From the NCBI GenBank assembly GCA_002371135.1, contig DFGB01000021.1, positions 1 through 29,129 of the forward strand: a DNA stretch of 29,129 nt, in the 5' to 3' direction. Every line of letters starts with the position of its first letter. The stretch's first letter is position 1. Below are positions 1 through 7,144 of the stretch, in pieces. The notes beneath the pieces are model-generated. The model worked only from the letters and a program-made list of their open reading frames with translations. It did no database searches and had not been told where the DNA came from. The translations under genes were made by a program, and so were the position numbers. Source of the stretch: Verrucomicrobia bacterium UBA3761. Its GTDB lineage: Bacteria > Verrucomicrobiota > Kiritimatiellia > RFP12 > UBA1067.

Positions 1-70
1 TGCGACAGGCAAACACCTGCTTCTCGCGTCATATTCCGCGCCCCTTCCGGATAATTTATCGGAAAAAGTT

Positions 71-147
71 GGGCTTGTAGCTCAGTTGGTTAGAGCGCGT
101 CCCTGATAAGGACGAGGTCACAAGTTCGATTCTTGTCAGGCCCACCA
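71..147 (+). tRNA. tRNA-Ile (anticodon GAT)
   Basis: A full cloverleaf is visible. The 7-bp acceptor stem GGGCTTG pairs with CAGGCCC with one G-U pair. The anticodon loop CTGATAA gives anticodon GAT, the T-loop is TTCGATT, and the CCA end is encoded. It is the first of three closely spaced tRNA genes. No 16S rRNA 3' end is seen in the 70 bases upstream and no 23S gene follows, although the Ile-Ala pair usually lies in the rRNA spacer. Confidence 0.97.
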
Positions 148-160
148 TTCTCCGGTTTGA

Positions 161-236
161 GGGGGTATAACTCAGTTGGTAGAGTGTCTGCTTTGCAAGC
201 AGAATGTCGCCGGTTCGAATCCGACTACCTCCACCA
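161..236 (+). tRNA. tRNA-Ala (anticodon TGC)
   Basis: The acceptor stem GGGGGTA pairs with TACCTCC with one G-U pair. The anticodon loop reads TTTGCAA, giving TGC. The T-arm contains GGTTCGAATCC and CCA is encoded. It lies 13 bases after tRNA-Ile and is probably on the same transcript. Confidence 0.97.
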
Positions 237-267
237 ATTCGACAACGCCAAACGTCTTATCCGCCCT

Positions 268-353
268 GGCGAGATACTCAAGCGGTCAACGAGGGCAGAC
301 TGTAAATCTGCTGGCTAACGCCTTCCAAGGTTCGAATCCTTGCCTCGCCACCA
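268..353 (+). tRNA. tRNA-Tyr (anticodon GTA), long variable arm
   Basis: The anticodon stem-loop GCAGA-CTGTAAA-TCTGC gives anticodon GTA. A long variable arm of about 15 bases between the anticodon and T arms is the class II form expected of bacterial tRNA-Tyr. The acceptor GGCGAGA pairs with CCTCGCC except for an A-C mismatch at the last pair. CCA is encoded. A weak GC hairpin (GCCCC...GGGGC, about 360-376) follows and might end the tRNA transcript. Confidence 0.95.
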
Positions 354-443
354 TTCACAGCCCCGGAACAAGGGGGCGTTTGCAGGGCGTCATTCAAACA
401 GTTTTTTGCATAGGGAGAAAAATAAAAAAATTGCTTTTCCCCC

Positions 444-472
444 TTGCGCTAATACAGAGAATTTAGTAAAAT
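444..472 (+). promoter_or_regulatory. sigma-70-type promoter of acpP
   Basis: TTGCGC at 444-449 and TAAAAT at 467-472 are separated by 17 bases in an AT-rich stretch, 32 bases before the acpP start codon. The CCCTTGC context of the -35 box recurs at the cpaB and tpsB promoters in this window. Confidence 0.65.
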
Positions 473-504
473 ATACTCATCACCATAAAAGGAGAAATGA
501 AGAT

Positions 505-759
505 ATGGCAGGAAAACTTGAAGATCGCGTGAAAGACATCATCGTTGAGCAGCTTGGCGTCAATGCCGAGCAGGTGACGCCCGAGGCGTCGTTCATTGAT
601 GATCTTGGCGCGGACTCGCTCGATTCCGTCGAGCTCATCATGGCTTTCGAGGAAGAATTCGGTGCCGCGATTCCTGAAGAGGATGCGGAGAAGCTCACGA
701 CGGTCGGCAAGGTTGTCGAGTATCTCAAGACTAAGGGCTACGGCGAAGAAGCCAAGTAA
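505..759 (+). CDS. acpP: acyl carrier protein
   Basis: Cytoplasmic acyl carrier of fatty acid synthesis: acyl intermediates are carried as thioesters on a phosphopantetheine arm. The 84-residue product has the usual length and the four-helix acidic profile. The attachment site is Ser38 in GADSLDSVEL, matching the family motif DSL-(D/E)-x-VEL. The start at 505 follows an AAGGAG ribosome site (about 488-494); an ATG at 497 is out of frame and upstream in-frame codons run through a tRNA gene. It has its own promoter and a strong terminator, so it is monocistronic. The fab genes that commonly flank acpP are not in this window. The coding frame is intact and identification is secure. Confidence 0.97.
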   Translation: MAGKLEDRVKDIIVEQLGVNAEQVTPEASFIDDLGADSLDSVELIMAFEEEFGAAIPEEDAEKLTTVGKVVEYLKTKGYGEEAK

Positions 760-783
760 GGCAGCCTAGAGCCACGAAAAGAA

Positions 784-820
784 ACCAGGAGGCGTCCCCG
801 CGCCTCCTGGTCTTTTTTTT
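784..820 (+). terminator. rho-independent terminator of acpP
   Basis: A perfect 11-bp stem (ACCAGGAGGCG with CGCCTCCTGGT) closes a 6-base loop and is followed by CTTTTTTTT. It starts 24 bases after the acpP stop codon and separates acpP from the tad locus. Confidence 0.95.
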
Positions 821-1099
821 GTTCCAAGTCCTAAGTCCTAATCCGCACTTGTAGCGGCTACGCGGTCCCAATGAACAAGGAGGCGCGGCTTTAGCCGCGC
901 GTCTCCTTTGGAATGCAGCGCGGCTTTGGCCGCGCCCCCCTGCCAGGGCATCCGCTTCGCGGCCAGCCTTCGGCTGGGGGATATTCCTTGGCGCTAGGAC
1001 GCTTTATCTCCTACTTCCAATCTCGGCCGTGCCAAAAGCGCGGCTGGGCAAGTCCTTTGCCCCCAATTCCCAATCCATTTCAAATAGCAAAATACCCCC
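821..1099 (+). repeat. intergenic mosaic of GC-rich hairpins and simple-repeat fragments
   Basis: No gene is supported here. The stretch holds 'aagtcctaagtcctaat' simple sequence (about 825-842), then three GC-rich hairpins: GCGCGGCT-tt-AGCCGCGC (about 883-900), GCGCGGCTTTGGCCGCGC (about 918-935) and CCAGCCTTCGGCTGG (about 963-977). A fragment at about 1000-1019 (tatctcctacttcc) matches the left edge of the repeat array at 24116. The short open frames here translate hairpins and lack ribosome sites. Confidence 0.6.
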
Positions 1100-1129
1100 T
1101 TGCATAAAAGCGATACAATGTGATACAAT
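1100..1129 (+). promoter_or_regulatory. extended -10 promoter of the tad operon
   Basis: TTGCAT (1100-1105), an 18-base spacer and TACAAT (1124-1129) preceded by TG-A form an extended -10 promoter 29 bases before cpaB. GATACAAT occurs twice, at 1112-1119 and 1122-1129, which could also be an operator. The layout CCCTTGC - 18 bases - TGATACAATA is almost the same as the tpsB promoter at 24319-24348. Confidence 0.65.
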
Positions 1130-1158
1130 ATTGATGTCACGATGGAAAAACGACAAAG

Positions 1159-1926
1159 ATGAAAAACACATTACCACTCATTGTGGCGACCATCCTAGGG
1201 TTGCTGGCAGTATTCGCCGTGTCGAGAACAATGTCGCGGCAAAGTGCCGACAAGGCCGGCAAGGGTCCGGAGGTTCTGGTCGCGAACGGCAATCTCAAAG
1301 CGGGCGATGTAATCGCGGCGGAGAATTTCCGTCCGCTCAGCGTGCCTACGACGTATTTACCCAAGCAACATATTCTCGCAGACCAAAAGGCTTCCATAAT
1401 CGGTCAGACGCTCGTGCAGGATGTTGCGGCAGGCGACTATCTATTGTGGAACAACATCGGCCAGACGGCGAGCCTCGGCGAACAGGTGGGCGAAGGCGAA
1501 TGGGCGGTGCCTGTAGATTTCGAGAATGTAGATCTCGTCAAGCTCCTGCGCCCTGGCGATGAAATCGCGATAGTCGGCATGTTCGACATGGAAGTCGAGA
1601 AGGAAACCGATTCCGCGGACGCGAACGCGCCGAAGATACGCGAGCGCAAGCTGGTGACGACGGTGCTGTTCCCGCAGGTGCGAATCATGGGCCTTTCTGG
1701 CCGCGGCGGCGTATTGCTCTCGCTCCCTCCGGCGCAGGCTCTTACAGTAATCGCGGCGCAGCGTCAGGCGAAGAGCCTCTATGCGGCATTGCGCCGTCCG
1801 CATGACGAGAAGGCCACCAATCGCAAGGACTGCGGAACGTTCGACGGAGCGGATGCGTTCATCAGGATGCTGGACGGATGCAAGGAGATCCTTGTCCCCG
1901 ACCAGCCGTTCAACAAGGTGAAGTGA
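1159..1926 (+). CDS. cpaB: Flp pilus assembly protein CpaB/RcpC
   Basis: CpaB/RcpC is an inner-membrane-anchored periplasmic protein of Tad pili that works with the secretin. The 255-residue product has a short cytoplasmic start, one membrane helix (about 4-20) and a SAF-type domain (about 36-100) with the typical run GxLKAGDVI and later QDVAAGDYL. An RcpC-like region follows to about residue 215. Length fits the family. Position as first gene of the operon, directly upstream of the secretin, is the classical tad order. The start is 29 bases after the promoter; its ribosome site is weak (GGAAAAACGACAAAG). A 48-base gap leads to the secretin gene. Confidence 0.88.
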   Translation: MKNTLPLIVATILGLLAVFAVSRTMSRQSADKAGKGPEVLVANGNLKAGDVIAAENFRPLSVPTTYLPKQHILADQKASIIGQTLVQDVAAGDYLLWNNIGQTASLGEQVGEGEWAVPVDFENVDLVKLLRPGDEIAIVGMFDMEVEKETDSADANAPKIRERKLVTTVLFPQVRIMGLSGRGGVLLSLPPAQALTVIAAQRQAKSLYAALRRPHDEKATNRKDCGTFDGADAFIRMLDGCKEILVPDQPFNKVK

Positions 1927-1974
1927 GACTCGAAGCGGGAAATCCGATTTTGAAATCATAAAAGGAGCCGGAAC

Positions 1975-3552
1975 ATGAGAACGACAAGACTATTCGCAGG
2001 CGTGGCTGCTCTTTTGTGCGCTTCCTGCGTCATCGCAGGAGAGAAGTTCACGCTTGGGAAGGGGGCGATGAGGAATATCGATCCTGGATTCCAGGTGGAG
2101 AAATTCGACGCCGGTCTCGATGGGACGATTGGCGTGGAGGTGTCCGGCGGCACTGCGCGGGTGACCGGGCTGAAGGAAGGAACCGCCGTCTTGAAGCTGA
2201 TGGGCGCCGGCGGACTCGAAGAAGTGTACGAAATCGCAGTCGGCAGCGATCTTTTGCGCATCATGCGCGATTTGCAGTTGCGCCTCGATCGCGTCACCGG
2301 GATCGAGATAATGAAACAGGACGATTATCTGCTCGTGCGCGGAGAAGTGAACGATCCCGACGAGTGGTTCCATCTCAAGAAAGTCCTCTCGGAGGGGGCG
2401 TATCGTCCAATAGTGCGAGACGACACGGTTTTCCGCATACAGGCCGATACGCTCAAGCGCTTTCACAACGAAATCGAGGCCGCCGGATTCGATATCGCCG
2501 AGAGCATTGCCGACACCGAAAAGGGCGCGCTGAACATAAAATACGACAACAACATCATCACAATTTCCGGCACGGTATACGCGCCGGAGAAAGTCGAGCG
2601 CCTTCAGCAGATTGTCGCCGCCCAGTCATGGTTGCGGACCGACGACAGGCCTTCTTCCGCAAATGAATCCTGGAAGCCGCTTTGCAGGCTGAACGTGACG
2701 CTGGACCAGAGGCTTCTGCACATGGATGTAGTCCTTGTCGGCTACGAAGAGACGGAAGGGTTCAGCTTCGGCAAGACGCACAATACCGAGCCGATTCTCT
2801 CTACGGTCTTCAACGGCCTTATCGACCTCGTCCACGGCAAGGCGAAGAACAAGACGTTCACCGTTTCGGCCGGAATTGACGATACGCTCGACTTCCTCGC
2901 CGAGAACAAGATCAGCCGACACTCCACTGGAGGATACCTGCGCTTCCGCAGCAACGACCCGCAGCCGAACAAGCTGAAGATCGGCGGCGTGTTCAAAATC
3001 AAGCTCAAAGGCGCCACGGCCGAGGGCTCGCCGACCGAGAACTTCCAGGATATAGATTACGGGTTCACCGTCAACAAGAAAGTCGCCAATCTCGTCGATG
3101 GCGACAATGTCCACGTGCAACTCGACATCAGCCAGGTCAACCCGGTTCCGTTCAAACCCGAAGACGGCGGATACGAGGAAGGGTACAACGTCCAGCAGTA
3201 TGAATACAATCCCGTGATCGACTGCCCGCTCGGCAAGACGGTCGTCATCGGCGGATATCGCCGCATGGTGGAAACGACTACGCCCCCTTCGGGCTTCCCC
3301 GTCCTCAGGCATATCCCGATTGTCAACTGGTTCATCGCCAAGGAAGGCAACAGCCTCGAAAACATCAGCCTCATGATGCTCATAAGCGTTCGCGCCGTCC
3401 GTCCCGACGAGCCGGAGGCGCAGGCGACGAAGCTTCCCTACGAGGAAAGCAAGAACCTTCCCACGGAGGCGGAGATCACGAACGAGGAACGCCTCGAAAG
3501 CCGCAAGGAGCACAGCGGATTCTGGAGCTGGCTTGACTGGTTCTGCCCGTGA
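1975..3552 (+). CDS. cpaC: Tad pilus outer-membrane secretin CpaC/RcpA
   Basis: This is the outer-membrane channel through which the Flp pilus leaves the cell. The 525-residue product begins with a signal peptide (about 1-22). An N-terminal pilus-secretin domain and BON-like segments follow (about 25-220, e.g. YLLVRGEVNDPDE and ITISGTVYAPEKVE). The C-terminal secretin domain (about 270-480) contains the characteristic PVLRHIPIVNWF block (about 442-453) and LMMLISVRAVRP near its end. AAAGGAG lies 7 bases before the ATG. It lies between cpaB and the ATPase gene. A palindromic repeat at 3585-3669 separates it from the next gene and might reduce read-through. An acidic tail after residue 480 is of unknown use. 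Confidence 0.92.
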   Translation: MRTTRLFAGVAALLCASCVIAGEKFTLGKGAMRNIDPGFQVEKFDAGLDGTIGVEVSGGTARVTGLKEGTAVLKLMGAGGLEEVYEIAVGSDLLRIMRDLQLRLDRVTGIEIMKQDDYLLVRGEVNDPDEWFHLKKVLSEGAYRPIVRDDTVFRIQADTLKRFHNEIEAAGFDIAESIADTEKGALNIKYDNNIITISGTVYAPEKVERLQQIVAAQSWLRTDDRPSSANESWKPLCRLNVTLDQRLLHMDVVLVGYEETEGFSFGKTHNTEPILSTVFNGLIDLVHGKAKNKTFTVSAGIDDTLDFLAENKISRHSTGGYLRFRSNDPQPNKLKIGGVFKIKLKGATAEGSPTENFQDIDYGFTVNKKVANLVDGDNVHVQLDISQVNPVPFKPEDGGYEEGYNVQQYEYNPVIDCPLGKTVVIGGYRRMVETTTPPSGFPVLRHIPIVNWFIAKEGNSLENISLMMLISVRAVRPDEPEAQATKLPYEESKNLPTEAEITNEERLESRKEHSGFWSWLDWFCP

Positions 3553-3584
3553 GAATCGAGAATTGAGTATTGAGAATTTTCAGA

Positions 3585-3669
3585 TTTTTTAATCGCAGAG
3601 ACGCAGAGACGCAGAGTTTATCGGATCTTCCCATGCTTCTGCGTACTCCGCGGCTCTGCGATCAAAAAA
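3585..3669 (+). repeat. palindromic CGCAGAG repeat element between secretin and cpaF
   Basis: TTTTTTAATCGCAGAG on the left is mirrored by CTCTGCGATCAAAAAA on the right, with a GACGCAGA tandem inside. The arms could form a long hairpin with T/A runs on both ends. Related elements lie at 11545, 12790, 13697 and 16401. It is followed by a 'cgaaaatcgaaaatc' simple repeat (3670-3690) that reaches almost to the next start codon. Confidence 0.85.
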
Positions 3670-3707
3670 TCGAAAATCGAAAATCGAAAATTCCCTCTTC
3701 CCTCTTC

Positions 3708-5429
3708 ATGCGAATCGAGATACTTAGAAACGGGGCTGTCGAGAACGTCCGCGAACTGCCGGATGATGATTTCGAGCTATCCGTCGGTCGCGATGCGGCG
3801 AGCGATATAGTGCTCGATTCGCGGGACGTCTCGCGCAAGCATGCCAAGTTTATGCGGATGGGCGGCATACTGATGGTAGCCGATGCAGGGAGTTCCGGGG
3901 GAACGTGGTACAATGGCAGCAGGCTCGAGACGCCGGCGGTTCTGTCGGCGGGTGAAACCGTCAAGATGGGGAGTTGCGTCTTGCGACTGGCGGACGGCGC
4001 AGAGAGCGCGCCGGCGTCGAAAAGCGCAGCCCCGGCCGTCTTGCGGAAAGTGGAAGCAAAGGCCGAGGTCCGTCTCCCTCCGCCGCCTGTCGCGGCGATC
4101 GAGCCGCCTCGGCCGCCGGCGCCGGATTTCGGCGGCGCCAACATTCTCTATACTTCCGAGTGCATGGCCCTCAAGAAAAAACTCCATGCGCACATTCTAG
4201 GCGAGATGAACCTCTCGGAAGATGCTCTCAAGGAGTTTGCCGACGATACGATGCTCGCGAAGCTGAATGTCTGCGTCGATGCGACACTCAAGGAATTCCG
4301 CCACGAACTTCCTGTGGAAGTCGCGCTTTCCGATTTCCGCCAGGCGCTGATGGATGAACTTGTGGGCTACGGGCCGCTTTCGCCGATATTGCGTTCGCCG
4401 CAGATTTCCGAAGTCATGGTGAACGGTCCAGAGCGCATATTTGTCGAGTCCAAGGGCAAGATGCACGAGACGAACGTCAAATTCTTCAACGAGCGCCATC
4501 TCATACAAATCATACAGCGCATAGTCGAGCCGCTCGGCCGCCACGTGGACGATGCAAGCCCGATGGTGGATGCGAGGCTCCCCGACGGCAGTCGCGTGAA
4601 TGCAATCATCCCGCCGCTCGCTCTCGATGGCGCTTCGCTGACGATTCGCAAATTCGCAGACAAGAAATTGACGACGGAGGATTTGATAAAGTTCGGCTCC
4701 ATGACGGAAGAGATGGCGCTCTTTCTGCAGGAAGCCGTCCGGACGCGCCAGAACATTCTCGTTTCCGGCGGCACAGGCTCCGGCAAGACGACGCTTCTGA
4801 ACGTCCTTTCGCAGTTCATACCCGCTTCCGAGCGCGTGGTGACGGTGGAAGACTCTGCGGAACTCAAGCTCTCGCACCGCAACATCGTGCGCCTTGAGGC
4901 GCGTCCTGCGAACACAGAGGGCAAGGGAAGAGTGACGATACGCGATCTCGTGATAAACTGCCTGCGCATGCGTCCGGACAGAATCATCGTGGGCGAATGC
5001 CGCGGCGCGGAGGCGCTTGACATGCTGCAGGCGATGAATACGGGCCACGACGGATCGCTTACTACGGCGCATGCGAATAACCCACGCGACGCTCTTTCGC
5101 GTCTTGAGAACATGGTCATGATGGCCGGCTACGATCTGCCGTCGTCGGCCATACGCGAACAGATTTCCTCTGCCATTGACTTGATTGTCCAGCAGACGCG
5201 CCTGCCGGATGGTTCGCGCAAAATCGTCAACATCTCGGAAGTGACGGGACGCGAGGGCAGCGTAATTCTGCTTCAGGATATTTTCGTCTTTGAGCAAGAG
5301 GGGTTCGACCAGAAGGGCAACGTAATCGGGCATCATACCGCGACGGGCAACATACCTTACTTTGTCGACGAACTTGGCAAGAGCGGCAGCTTGAAGCTCG
5401 ACCGCTCGGTCTTCGTGCCGAAAGTGTAG
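3708..5429 (+). CDS. cpaF: FHA-domain fused CpaF/TadA pilus ATPase
   Basis: Hexameric motor ATPase that drives Flp pilin polymerisation from the cytoplasm. The 573-residue product starts with an FHA domain (about 1-95): G27-R28 and S42-R-K-H45 are present, but the usual SxNGT Asn is Gly64. FHA domains bind phosphothreonine, so phosphorylation control is possible but unproven, and no kinase gene is in view. A proline-rich linker (about 120-145) leads to the CpaF ATPase core with VNGPERIFVE, Walker A GGTGSGKT (354-361), the RIIVGECRG segment (425-433) and the MNTGHDGSLTTAHAN block. The start at 3708 is chosen because upstream in-frame codons translate a repeat element; no clear ribosome site is left. 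A second CpaF without FHA is at 22628. Confidence 0.93.
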   Translation: MRIEILRNGAVENVRELPDDDFELSVGRDAASDIVLDSRDVSRKHAKFMRMGGILMVADAGSSGGTWYNGSRLETPAVLSAGETVKMGSCVLRLADGAESAPASKSAAPAVLRKVEAKAEVRLPPPPVAAIEPPRPPAPDFGGANILYTSECMALKKKLHAHILGEMNLSEDALKEFADDTMLAKLNVCVDATLKEFRHELPVEVALSDFRQALMDELVGYGPLSPILRSPQISEVMVNGPERIFVESKGKMHETNVKFFNERHLIQIIQRIVEPLGRHVDDASPMVDARLPDGSRVNAIIPPLALDGASLTIRKFADKKLTTEDLIKFGSMTEEMALFLQEAVRTRQNILVSGGTGSGKTTLLNVLSQFIPASERVVTVEDSAELKLSHRNIVRLEARPANTEGKGRVTIRDLVINCLRMRPDRIIVGECRGAEALDMLQAMNTGHDGSLTTAHANNPRDALSRLENMVMMAGYDLPSSAIREQISSAIDLIVQQTRLPDGSRKIVNISEVTGREGSVILLQDIFVFEQEGFDQKGNVIGHHTATGNIPYFVDELGKSGSLKLDRSVFVPKV

Positions 5430-5582
5430 TTGGCAGTTGGTTTCAGACTTGAATCTTGAACTTTTGTCATTCCCTTCTCCTCTGGTGCGATAAAATCATT
5501 CTCTACTTCAACGTTCAAAGCCGCTGGCTACTGATTGTTGATAACAAGCTGCCAACTGCTAACTACTAACTGCCAACTGCCA
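5430..5582 (+). repeat. intergenic 'ccaactg' inverted simple repeats
   Basis: TTGGCAGTTGG just after the cpaF stop is the reverse complement of the CCAACTGCCAA at 5572-5582. A tandem 'gctaactactaactgccaactg' run lies on the right and reaches the tadB start codon, leaving no Shine-Dalgarno there. No gene is seen. The arms could pair across about 110 bases. Confidence 0.6.
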
Positions 5583-6242
5583 ATGTCATATCCTTGGGCC
5601 ATAGTACTATTCATAGCGGCGGCAACGGCGGCGGGTTTTTTGACCGTCGGCGTGACGAAGGGCCTTCCGGCGCTATGGCGCAAGCACAAGCAGGCCAAGC
5701 GCAAGGAGGCTTTCAATGCGCAGATATTGTCGCTGACAATGGGGCTTGCCAACGGTCTCAGATCCGGGCAGGCTTTGAATCAGGCGCTGGAGGCCGTCGG
5801 CAAGCGCAGCCTGCCGCCGATGAAAGAAGAAATCGCCATAGTCCTGCGGGAGACGCGGCTGGGGTCGGAACTTTCCGCCGCTCTCGAGAGCCTGGCAAAG
5901 CGTATGCCAGGAGAGGATTTGCAACTCTTCGTCACGTCGATAAAACTCACGCTGACGACAGGCGGAAGCCTTGCGGACGTTCTTGAGAGAATGGTCGTCA
6001 TGATACGTTCGCGCACTGAATTCCAGCAGAAGCTGAAAGCGATGACGGCGCAAGGCCGATTCGAGGCGACGGCGATGTCGCTCGCGCCCGCATTCGTATA
6101 TGTGCTCTTGCGTCTCATAGATCCGGCCCTGATGAAGCCGCTAACCTCGACTTTCGCGGGCTGGTGCACAATCGCGGCCGTGGCAATCAATCTCGCAATC
6201 GGTTATTTGATTATCCGCAGGATAATGGCAGTAGAGGTTTAG
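5583..6242 (+). CDS. tadB: Flp pilus inner-membrane platform protein TadB
   Basis: TadB is one of two polytopic proteins that form the inner-membrane platform on which the pilus is assembled. The 219-residue product has an N-terminal helix (about 4-24), a cytoplasmic T2SSF/GspF domain (about 45-160) with the typical LRSGQALNQALE and GGSLADVLERM segments, and two C-terminal helices (about 165-215). It is shorter than typical TadB (around 300), mostly at the N-terminus, but the T2SSF core is whole. I start it at 5583 because the upstream in-frame codons lie in a simple repeat. It is followed after one base by tadC, the standard tadB-tadC pair. Confidence 0.88.
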   Translation: MSYPWAIVLFIAAATAAGFLTVGVTKGLPALWRKHKQAKRKEAFNAQILSLTMGLANGLRSGQALNQALEAVGKRSLPPMKEEIAIVLRETRLGSELSAALESLAKRMPGEDLQLFVTSIKLTLTTGGSLADVLERMVVMIRSRTEFQQKLKAMTAQGRFEATAMSLAPAFVYVLLRLIDPALMKPLTSTFAGWCTIAAVAINLAIGYLIIRRIMAVEV

Positions 6243-6243
6243 C

Positions 6244-7140
6244 ATGATGGGCGAAGAGAACATTCTGACATGCATACTCGCGTTTCTCGCGGTGTTCGTC
6301 CCGTACTTGGTGGCAACGGCGTGGGTGCAGACGCGCGGGCGCAGACGTTCGGATTCGTTTCTTAAGCAACTGCCGGCGTTCTACAGGATGTCGTGGCGTT
6401 TTGTGGAGACTATTTCGATCGGGCTTGGGCATGACAATGCATTGCTCGGGCCCGCCCGGCGGGAGAAGTACACGAAAGCGGCGTTGAAGAGCGGTTATCC
6501 CCTGACGGCCGAGAATATGCTCGCCGGCCAGATATTCGGATTTTCCGCCGGAGTGATAACGATGGGGCTCGGGTTCTTCATACTCTCCGGCAACGTGCGG
6601 GCCGCGTTCGGTCTTGGCTTTCTGGGGGCGTTTCTCGGCTGGGTTTATCCCGTGATGATCGTCGAGAAGCGCGCGCAGGAGCGGCAGAGGGAGATAATCC
6701 GCTCTCTCCCGTTCGCGATAGACTTGATCGCCTCGGCGATGCGCGCGGGCCTTGATTTCGGGGCGGCGATCCGCCACTACGTGTCGCTTGGTTCGAAGGG
6801 GGCGCTTACGGTCGAGTTCGGATTGCTGCTGCGGCAGATGGAACTGGGGACGAGCCGTCTCGAGGCGCTCGAGGAAATGGAAAAGCATGTCCAGACGGCG
6901 GAGTTCTCCGCGTTCGTCGGCGCGATAGCGCACGGCACGGAAATCGGAGCATCGATTATAGATACTCTCCTCATCCAAGGCGAAGACATGCGCCGCGCAC
7001 GCTTCAACCTTGCCGAACAGAAGGCGGCGCGCGCACCCGCCTTGATGATTTTCCCGATTGCGATGTTCATCCTGCCTTCAGTCTTTGCTATCGTTCTCGT
7101 CCCGGTGTTTCTCAGGTTCAAAGCGGCGAAAGGCGGCTAA
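6244..7140 (+). CDS. tadC: Flp pilus inner-membrane platform protein TadC
   Basis: Partner of TadB in the inner-membrane platform. The 298-residue product has an N-terminal helix (about 6-26), a pair of central helices (about 93-140), a cytoplasmic T2SSF domain (about 150-265) with LPFAIDLIASAMRAGLDF and MELGTSRLEALEEM segments, and a C-terminal helix (about 268-292). This is the usual TadC arrangement and length. The gene begins one base after the tadB stop and ends 4 bases before the next start, so translation is probably coupled. Confidence 0.9.
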   Translation: MMGEENILTCILAFLAVFVPYLVATAWVQTRGRRRSDSFLKQLPAFYRMSWRFVETISIGLGHDNALLGPARREKYTKAALKSGYPLTAENMLAGQIFGFSAGVITMGLGFFILSGNVRAAFGLGFLGAFLGWVYPVMIVEKRAQERQREIIRSLPFAIDLIASAMRAGLDFGAAIRHYVSLGSKGALTVEFGLLLRQMELGTSRLEALEEMEKHVQTAEFSAFVGAIAHGTEIGASIIDTLLIQGEDMRRARFNLAEQKAARAPALMIFPIAMFILPSVFAIVLVPVFLRFKAAKGG

Positions 7141-7144
7141 GGTC

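Noticed and set aside
133..466. Short open frames across the tRNA genes
   Set aside because: They translate tRNA-Ala and tRNA-Tyr sequence.
913..1107. 64-codon open frame between acpP and cpaB
   Set aside because: It runs through GC-rich hairpins, has no ribosome site and no recognisable product.
2626..3513. 295-codon antisense open frame opposite the secretin gene
   Set aside because: It is a shadow of the secretin domain coding sequence.
3570..3707. 46-residue N-terminal extension of the FHA-CpaF protein
   Set aside because: The extension translates the CGCAGAG palindrome and 'cgaaaatcg' repeat; the FHA domain begins properly at the ATG 3708.
4197..5336. 379-codon antisense open frame opposite cpaF
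   Set aside because: The + frame encodes unmistakable CpaF motifs; the antisense product has no recognisable features.
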